From Haliclona indistincta (lineage: Eukaryota > Porifera > Demospongiae > Haplosclerida > Chalinidae): 64,000 nt of DNA. Below the pieces are notes generated by a model, which ran no database searches, was not told the DNA's origin, and worked only from the letters and a program-made list of their open reading frames with translations. Shown one piece after another: positions 56,472 through 64,000 of this stretch. The DNA lies in assembly GCA_964017065.1 (NCBI GenBank), contig OZ024790.1, positions 11,729,498-11,793,497 on the forward strand. Reading direction: 5' to 3'. The position numbers were made by a program, and so were the translations under genes. The first letter of the stretch is position 1. Each line of letters opens with the position of its first letter.

Positions 56472-57385
56472 GTTAACCATTTTGTAGCCATTTATATTTA
56501 GTATAAATCTAACAAAAACTATTCTGTATTTTTGTATTTTGTATCGTTAGCAAGTGTAGTTGTGCTTTATAATTGTAATGTCGTCATATCTTCTGACACG
56601 TTCCTATGATGATTCTGTTCTTATACCTTATATGGTAATAACCTAATAGTAGGAGCTACATGTTGTAGCTACCTAGAACCACCCTAGAACCTATATTTAT
56701 GTTACGGACCGATTGTTTATGTGCGCGATATATGCAAGTGTGTATCTGCACGATATAGGCGTACAAACGTATGGATAAGTGTTGTCGATGAAGCTGGTGT
56801 GACTACTGTTAGATCGTTACACGTAGCTTAGAATAGTATAGAGTTCTCACTGCTAGCAACTCGTTCATCACTGCTAGTTCTCACTGCTAGCAACTCGTTC
56901 ATCACTGCTAGTTCTCACTGCTAGCAACGATCATAGAAGATTCGTTCAACTCGTTCTTGACTGAACGCTTTCGGTCAAGAACGAGTTGGTGTCGTTCTTG
57001 ACCGAAAGCGTTCATTCTTGACCGAATGACATCAAATTTGGTGTCATTCGGTCAAGAATGACACCAAATTTGGTGATTCAATTTCAATTTGGTGTCGTTC
57101 TTGACCGAATGACACCAAATTGATTAAAGTCACACAACACAAACTGTTTTTTATGAGTTGACATTCATTTAGAGTATGACAACAAATCTCTCTAGTCAAT
57201 GATCTTCAAAATTTCGTGCTTTTTGGGCGTTGCCCAGTATAAATGTTATTCGCTAAAACGATAATCAAACAGCAATTGCGATATCCGTGAAAAGTAAGTA
57301 GAATGAAATGCCTTATGTTGACATGGGCTGTAGATGTGAGACATTTTTGTTGCTTTAAATAAAATTCTAAATTTGTTTTTGTTCT
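56472..57385. repeat. Tandem and inverted repeat cluster
   Basis: At 56845-56930 a unit of about 33 bases (CTCACTGCTAGCAACTCGTT) is repeated. At 56945-57122 copies of TTCTTGACCGAATGACACC and CACCAAATTTGGTG occur in both orientations and can form nested hairpins. The flanks are unassigned. Confidence 0.75.
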
Positions 57386-57549
57386 ATAGCCATCCAAGAA
57401 AACCATGAACCAAAATTCAGTACCACCTCTTTATACTAGCAAATCAGTGATGACAGGCATCTTAGCATGGTAAGATAATTTGTGATGCCTATCTACATTT
57501 TGGTAACAGGTGTGGTAACGGTTGTTCTTTCTTCAGGATGCACCAATAG
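57386..57549 (+). CDS. Possible exon pair, unknown
   Basis: After GTTCTATAG an open segment includes MNQNSVPPLYTSKSVMTGIL and ends at a GTAAGA donor near 57471. After TTCTTCAG the reading continues a few codons to TAG. The splice sites are good, but there is no recognised family or upstream exon. Confidence 0.22.
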
Positions 57550-58466
57550 AATCTGCTGATTGGAAAGATTGATCAATTCTTTTGGTATAACACAGTTTGC
57601 TACCATCATTGATGTATGAAACACCTCAAGTGGATCAGATCACATAGCTAGAGGACAATAAAAACTCGAATTTTTGTTGATTGTTTTCATGAGATTTGAT
57701 AATTATTTTCGTAAAGCAATGCATTGACAATTTGACATGGTTTCGTGCAGAGCAGATTTAGTTATGTTACTAATTTAGTCATTATTTTCAGATACTCTAG
57801 ACCTATCACAATAGAAGGAATGCTTGAGATGGCAGTGAAAAATATTTAACTATTAAATTTTCCTATCGACATTCTGGTGATCCCAAATCAACATCTTATC
57901 TCATCCAATGCCTCTTAATTGCTATCCAAAGGGGCAATGCCATCTCCATCTGTGGCACATTTGTTTCGCCGAACTTGTCTTAACTTTTCTATTATTTTAT
58001 AATTTGCATTGACATATGTAGCTATTCACATAGAAAAAGTATCTACAATAATTATTGTCTTTTGAATTTATTGTTCTTAACATTTTCTAAAATAAAAAAT
58101 TTCCTATTAGAAAAAAAGAAAATAAGATAAAAGCTACTAAAGTAATAATAAACAGTGACACTAAGGTGTAGGAAAAAATACATAATGAAAAAAACAGTAA
58201 CATAACTATTAATTTTTATTATTTTTCTAGTTGCTATTAATGTTTGCACACTAATACCAATTCAGTGTGCCCATGATTGTTTTTCTCTTCCATCTCTACT
58301 GATGGAAAATTTCTGTTGTACAGCGACTGATTTCAACAGGATAAAAAGTTAAATGTCATAAGAGACAGCAGTAAAAGTTACATAATAAAACAAAATGTTA
58401 CCGATTATTTTCTAGCATCTACAAGTATTCGAAATTAATGACTAGAGTGGTACGTAAATGTTCTTA
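57550..58466. other. AT-rich 3' flank of the receptor gene
   Basis: No gene or repeat recognised. Very AT-rich between 58050 and 58260. Confidence 0.5.
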
Positions 58467-61400
58467 TTACATGTCGTCATCTTCATCAGTAGCTTGTGAT
58501 GAATTGTTGTCTGTGGGTTGGACATGGCTTGGACAGCTGTTTCGTTGATAACTATTTTTTGATTGATTTTGATTTAAAGTAGACAGACTTGCTGTGATCT
58601 GACTGTTGCTCTCGTTAGTCAAACTGCTATCAGCTTTGAGATGTAAATGGGGAGTGACTTGATATGCTACACATTCACTTATTTCTATTTCTTTCTCACT
58701 GTGGGACATAAATAATTTTGAATGAAATGATAAAATATTTGCATCTACAGTGTAACCTGAGCTAATGGTCACCAGTATAATACGGTCACCTCTTTAATAC
58801 AGCCACATGCTTAAGTCCCAACTGATAACTTACAATGAGTTTCACTCTCTATAACACAGCGACCTTCTAATCAGGTCAAGTTTACTGACGCAAGGGTGAC
58901 TGGATTAGCTAGGTCTCACTGAAATACTAAGCCTGTTGTCTTCATGAGTAGCAGCTACACATGCATTTATCTTGTCTATAATAGACTAGTTATAATTATA
59001 GAGAATGCAGTACTTACAACCTTTGTCCTGGTGTACCCTGACAGTTGATATCATCATAAACTGGTGCCGGGCTGAAGAAAAGCACAATCTTTATAACACA
59101 GAAAAATAATTATACGATAATAAAAAAATACTAATATGTTTGATGACGCAATCATTAGTACAACACATGTCACATGAAAGGATCATTGTTACCTGCTCTT
59201 AGTGCCTGATATCGATTTTTTTCTTTTAATAGTCAATGCAATGACAATGATGACAATAGTTATTACCAGAAGCAATCCTAGAACCACACAACTTATTACT
59301 CCAATCAGTAAAGGATCAACGGATGACAGACCTGCAGTGCAATTTCTTAATTATTAATAATTCTTGTGGAAACTTTTATCTCACTAGTTGATGGTGCAGT
59401 CAATGTTATTGGTGGTTCAGTGGGTCCTACTAGTTCCATATTATTCTCATTGACTACTACCACGTTGACTGTGTACTCTATACTAGAGTCCAGATGACTC
59501 ACAGTGACACTAGTCTCATTACGAGATACAGTTCTTACGATTACTGACTGTCTCTTGTTATTAGTGACAACTGGTGTAATGATCACTCGATATACAAAGA
59601 ACCCACGAGCTTGCTCCAGAGTCACTGTCTGCCAACTAACAATGACCACAGTACCATTAGTTGAACGATCAGCAGTGAACATCACAACAACTGCAGGTCC
59701 TGTGAAGAAACAAACTCTTATATCTAAATACAGTGACGCTTATTATCTCCTCACTGAGTTGTTTGCTAAATAACACAGTGCTTGTAGGGTCTCCAGTAGT
59801 ATTGCAATCATCCAGTGGTATAACAGTAATATAGTATGGTACACCGAATACTGCAGAGAACGCAATGGTATGTATTTTTATCATAACATAGCTCACTGAT
59901 ATCTGGCCCAGTGATAAGATTATAAGATGATGTTGTCTTAGTGACACTGTGTTGAGCTGGTCTCACTTCAGTCTCATTGTTGACAACCATAACAATAAAG
60001 TAAAGTAAAAAAGTTTTAATAAAAAAAAACTAAAAAAGTGTAGGGATGACGCTTGCAAAAGTTAAGGAACAAGATGGGATGATACTTGCAAAAGTAAAGG
60101 AACAAGACTGGATGATGCTTGCAAAAGTAAAGGAACAAGACTGGATGATGCTTGCAAAAGTAAAGGAACAAGATGGGATGATGCTTGCAAAAGTAAAGGA
60201 ACAAGATGGAATAATGCTTGCAAATGTAAAAGTCCCAAGTATCCCTACATCAGCGGCTTGCTGCGACAACATGCAACTGACATTTATGGAATCCTCTTCT
60301 TATACCTTTTACAACCGTCAATTACTTAATCGGACTGCGTCCTCCAAAACACAGATAGCTCTAGTTATTTACAACCGTTAATTACTTCATCGGACTACGT
60401 CCTCCTTCAAGCCGCTGATGTAGGGATACTTGGGACTTTTACATTTGCAAGCATTATTCCATCTTGTTCCTTTACTTTTGCAAGCATCATCCCATCTTGT
60501 TCCTTTACTTTTGCAAGCATCATCCAGTCTTGTTCCTTTACTTTTGCAAGCATCATCCAGTCTTGTTCCTTTACTTTTGCAAGTATCATCCCATCTTGTT
60601 CCTTAACTTTTGCAAGCGTCATCCCTACACTTTTTTAGTTTTTTTTTATTAAAACTTTTTTACTTTACTTGTTTCTGTTACTTTTTTGATCACTATCAGT
60701 TTGAACTTATTAGCTGTATTCTACGCTAGCTTTTGTTTCATTTTTACAACTCTGTGAGCAGCAGTTACTATAGTCTAGTAGATAAGAAGGTGAATAGCCT
60801 CTAGACAGAGAGTCTGGCAAGGAACATATAATGTTATTATCGGCAATCACAAGAATAATGAAAAGGTTTAAATTAGTTAGAGAGGTTGAGGGTATGAGTT
60901 GACAACATGATATTTCTTAGCACTGTAATGGATGAAGAAGAGACTAACACTAACAACTCAGTGGAACACTATGATGATCATGGCTGGAAGCCTAGTCCGT
61001 AGACTACTGAGTCCCAGGCTTGCATGTTGACGGTCGATCATCACGATCACAGAGGCTTCTAGCCTTTTACAATGATCAATGTCCAGTTGTCAACAGCAGG
61101 GGGCCTAGGCTAAAGGTACAGCTTACCGTGGCGCCGCTGCCGTAGTGCGGCAAGCAACATTATAGCCTAGATCGGGTAGCATCACCGTTATCCGGTTCGC
61201 CAGCGCCTGCCGTGGGTCATGATGTCATCATAGACGGATCAGTGTTACCCAGGGTATAGTATCAGGCACGCAGAGCAGAGACAAAGCGAAGCTGTTGGAG
61301 AACCCGGAGCTCAGTTTCAAAACTGATGTGGGCGGAGTCAATGATCAGCGGTGACTAGAGGGTTAATTAATGGAGTCGCTCTAACTGTCCAAAACGGTCC

Positions 61401-63950
61401 AAAAACCATGTGTTTCAAGGATTACTCGCTTCTGGTAGTGTTTGATGCCTATCTAAGAAGTAAGTGCACTACCCCAGATATATACACATGCGCTGGTGCA
61501 GGTTTGGTAGCGATTCGTTCACTCAGGACAGCGCTAGGCTTACTGAAAGAAGAAGAAAGAAGAAAGAAGAAAGAAGAAGAAGATGAACAATTCGTGTGGG
61601 CGGCGATTTTAGTTTACCACTCTAGAAACGTCTGGAAGCTTCGCCAAATGTATTTTCATGCTCAGAACAATCGTCTGATCATTCCTAGATGTCTGGAATC
61701 TCAAGAAACGCTAAAACAGCGAAGATCTGCAACTGCTCTCTGAGAGTCGCCATCTTGATTTTCGTCGTCAAGCAAGCAGTCCCGGCGACTTTCATAGTCT
61801 TCCTACAAGCGCTAGCACTTCAGATCCCCCCCAAGATAGTTAAAATGCAGTAGAAATGTATAACAGTAGAGATATGTGCGAAAACTAATTTTCACACATG
61901 AGTAGGCGCCATCTTAATTCGAGGTCATCCCTACATATCATTGCCGATCGGCAATGATAATACTGATTAACGAACCCATGAGGTGTGGCTGGTGGACTCC
62001 ATGTGATGTTAAGACTGTTTTCTCCACTGCCTACTTTTCTTAGTCGGTCAACACCAGAAAACACTGTAAATAAAAAATAAAGCTTCGAGCAAGTCTTGCA
62101 GAAACTCACTTTTTTCTTTTGTTGTAATTGATACACTTGCAGTAGGTCCCACACCAGCCACAGTGATGGCACTGATGGTATAGCTCACTATCTGACCAGG
62201 TTGAAGACCACAAAATGTGTAGCTGATGATTGAGCTGTTAACAATCACTGTTTGTTGTGTGTTCATTGCTGTGATCTTGTATGCAGTGATGATACCATTG
62301 GGTTGTGCTGGTGGCTGCCATTGCAGTATAACAGATGTCATACCGGTCATGATTTGCACTTCCTGAGGAGGACCACCTGGGACTGCAAGATAAACAACAA
62401 TAGAGCTATAATGACCATTATGACCATAGATGGCACCAGAGATAAGATATACATTAACTACTTAGTATTATAGTACGTATAATAATTATCTCTGATGGCA
62501 CTATTATCCTTTACTATACTATCATGCATTTACTCACTGTCTTGTGGGGTTTCAAATGTGCAGTTTGTGAGAGGTATCAATCTTGAAGTGGTTTGTGCAG
62601 TCAAGGTGCAGGTGTAGTTAGTGAAGGGAACAATACCAGCAGTGATGTTGACAGTAGTGGCTGTGGTATTGATGATGCTACTAATACTTGAACAGTTTAA
62701 ATTGTATCCTGTAATGGCTGCATTCTGCAACAAAGACTGATCTAGTGTCCATACCAGTGTAACTTGACGTGGCATAACATTAGCACTTGAACAGTTGGCA
62801 TCAGGTGCTTTATGAAAACAATAATAATATGCATACACACATGGATATGCACAAGCATGTTATGTAATAGCGATAATGGAATAAAGTATGGATCAATAAC
62901 AGCACTCACTATAGACATGAACTGTATATCTGAGGACACTGCTGCCAATTTGATTGGTCACATTCAGTTCATACATTCCCTTGTCATCAAGAACCAGGTT
63001 GGTAATGGTGAGATTAACATAGTACTGACCATCTAGAATCACTCTCCCTCCTATAATTACATTCTCAGTTGATCCATTGGCAGTGATTCTTCTCCATTGA
63101 GCAGTCAGCTGTGGAGTGTGTCCACCATTGAAGACCAATAGCAGAGTGAGGTTGTGCCCCACCAGACCACTAGTTACTTGTGGAGTGATGCTTGTGAGAG
63201 ATGGTGGAGCTGTGGATGAAAAGAAAGCAAATTCACACACTGCAATTATCAAGCTATAACAGGAAATTGGTGTCAAGGTGCATATTAATGCAATGCACTT
63301 ACTCAGCACTGATACAGTGATCGTTCTGGACCTAGTGCCCACACTATTGGTTGCTGTGCACTTGAGTGTGAAGCTGCCTCCTTGCACATTGTACAGAGCT
63401 AGTTGAGATTGGTTGTTACCAATGGTCTCGACAGATGTTGATAGATCAGTGTTGCTTATCTCAGCTCCATTACTGAACCACTGAAAGGAGGGAGGAGGGA
63501 AGGCATGGCGGTCAATACAGGACAGAGTCAGGTTAGCGCCATGGAGCACTTCTATCGGTCCACTAGTTATGAGATTTGAGTTATACTCCACACTCAATGA
63601 TAGATCTGGTTTTGCTACATTAGGAATCACAAAGACATCAGTTAGACTAGTGTGTTAAAATACTTTCATACCTCTTATCTGGACTCTCAAGCTGTCCATA
63701 CCTACACCAGCTGAAGTGTTCACTATGCAAGTGTACTCACCAGCTTGGTCGAGAACAAACGCATTGAAGCGAAGAGCTCTATCATCTTGTTCTACTCCAG
63801 GAGGGCCCAACATTGCACCATTAAATAACCAAGTCACGTTAACAGGTGCAGGAGTAGGCATGCCGGACAAGAAGATACTCACTATGGTGCCAGTTGCGAA
63901 ATTGCCAGATGAAATAATGACGTCTTTCTCAACAATAACGCTTGGATTAC
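58467..63950 (-). CDS. Ig-FN3 single-pass membrane receptor, 3' part (interrupted by H3)
   Basis: Exons in transcript order: 63672-63950 (Ig, VTWLFNG and GEYTCIV), 63303-63614 (Ig, LSCID, FQWFSNG, LKCTATN), 62910-63209 (Ig-like, AQWRR, MYELNVTN), 62538-62807 (FN3), 62110-62382 (FN3), 61961-62063 plus 59897-59997 and 59755-59850 (one FN3 split by H3 and a 46-base intron), 59385-59699 (FN3), 59193-59331 (membrane span LLIGVISCVVLGLLLVIT then KRKK), 59021-59071 and 58467-58698 (short tail with PVYDD and ECVAYQV, ending in DEDDDM). It has many N-glycosylation sites and no kinase or phosphatase domain. Likely a cell-surface adhesion or signalling receptor with Tyr motifs. The 5' end lies beyond the window. 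Because H3 sits within an FN3 exon, the gene is probably disabled unless H3 is spliced out. Confidence 0.8.
59998..60670. repeat. Foldback with 33-base internal repeats
   Basis: Arms 59998-60250 and 60415-60670 are almost perfect inverses. Each holds about six copies of a 33-base unit (CTTGCAAAAGTAAAGGAACA). The loop of about 160 bases has a duplicated TTTACAACCGTYAATTACTT. ORFs in the arms (LAKVKEQD repeats) arise from the period and occur on both strands. Confidence 0.93.
59998..61960 (-). mobile_element. Helitron-like element H3 inside an FN3 exon
   Basis: On the minus strand it starts TTATCATTGCCGATCGGCAA (terminal hairpin), then TAGGGATGAC and AAGATGGCGCC, the same layout as H1 and H2. 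It ends in a foldback (59998-60670) finishing TTTTTTACTTTACTT. Removing it rejoins CAGTA with TATTGTTATG, restoring codons Q-Y-I-V-M of the FN3 domain with no duplication. The interior (61330-61800) aligns loosely with H1 around the ACTCGCTT-TGGTAG and poly-CTT region. The frame at 61351-61743 on + is mostly low-complexity EEERRKKK and not conserved. Confidence 0.72.
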
Positions 63951-64000
63951 CTGCAACAGGAGAATGTCCACACGTGCTATACAGCAGCAGTGTGTGCCAT

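Noticed and set aside
60046..60652. ORFs with 11-residue repeats in the H3 foldback
   Set aside because: They occur on both strands as mirror images of the two arms and follow from the 33-base period.
61351..61743. 130-residue plus-strand ORF in H3
   Set aside because: Much of it is low-complexity from a GAA repeat, and it is antisense to the related region of H1. No conserved protein.
1..64000. tRNA, rRNA, CRISPR or bacterial-type operons
   Set aside because: I looked for these and saw nothing convincing. Regular repeats here are minisatellites without spacers, and the genes have introns.

Overview
The window looks like nuclear DNA of an early-branching animal, most likely a demosponge (inference). 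Genes have many small exons and GT-AG introns, often of only 45-110 bases. The recognisable proteins are animal: a peroxisomal ABCD3/PMP70-type transporter half, a semaphorin-type Sema domain, a FAM8A1/RDD-like N-terminus and an Ig-FN3 single-pass receptor. The rest is dense with MITEs, foldbacks, minisatellites and segmental duplications. I saw no rRNA, tRNA, CRISPR or bacterial-type feature.

Layout. Bases 1-6400 hold one copy (A) of an ABCD3-like gene on +, preceded by an orphan copy of its last exon. A second, decayed copy (B) lies at 22.6-28.0 kb and a third (C) at 49.8-55.4 kb. C is almost identical to A over its first 4.4 kb. All three carry the transmembrane half only; I find no nucleotide-binding domain after exon 15. 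A relic of the ABCD3 3' region sits at 44.4-44.7 kb. After each ABCD3 copy comes a short gene on the opposite strand. This belongs to a ten-member family (called R here) with a TATA box, usually a non-coding first exon, and two coding exons for a 63- or 95-residue protein that I do not recognise. All ten are on the minus strand, which fits spread by segmental duplication.

Between the copies lie Sema exons (16.8-17.3 kb), the truncated FAM8A1-like gene (21.4-21.9 kb), a 26-base satellite (9.7-10.8 kb) and several TIR elements. From 28.2 to 44.1 kb there is a nest of mobile DNA. A 48-base minisatellite is split by a Helitron-like element (H2). H2 is itself split by an 8.2-kb DNA transposon with terminal inverted repeats and an 8-base target duplication. 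That transposon carries two divergent spliced genes: a KDZ-type transposase with CxC5/CxC6-like cysteine clusters (+) and a DUF3987-type protein (-). The uninterrupted sister copy H1 at 28.2-29.4 kb gives the empty site. A third H copy (H3, 59998-61960) splits an FN3 exon of the receptor gene that fills 58.5-64.0 kb on the minus strand.

The strongest candidates for something undescribed are the paired KDZ/DUF3987 transposon, the R small-gene family and the hairpin/foldback H elements. All function calls rest on motif recognition by eye; no database search was run.
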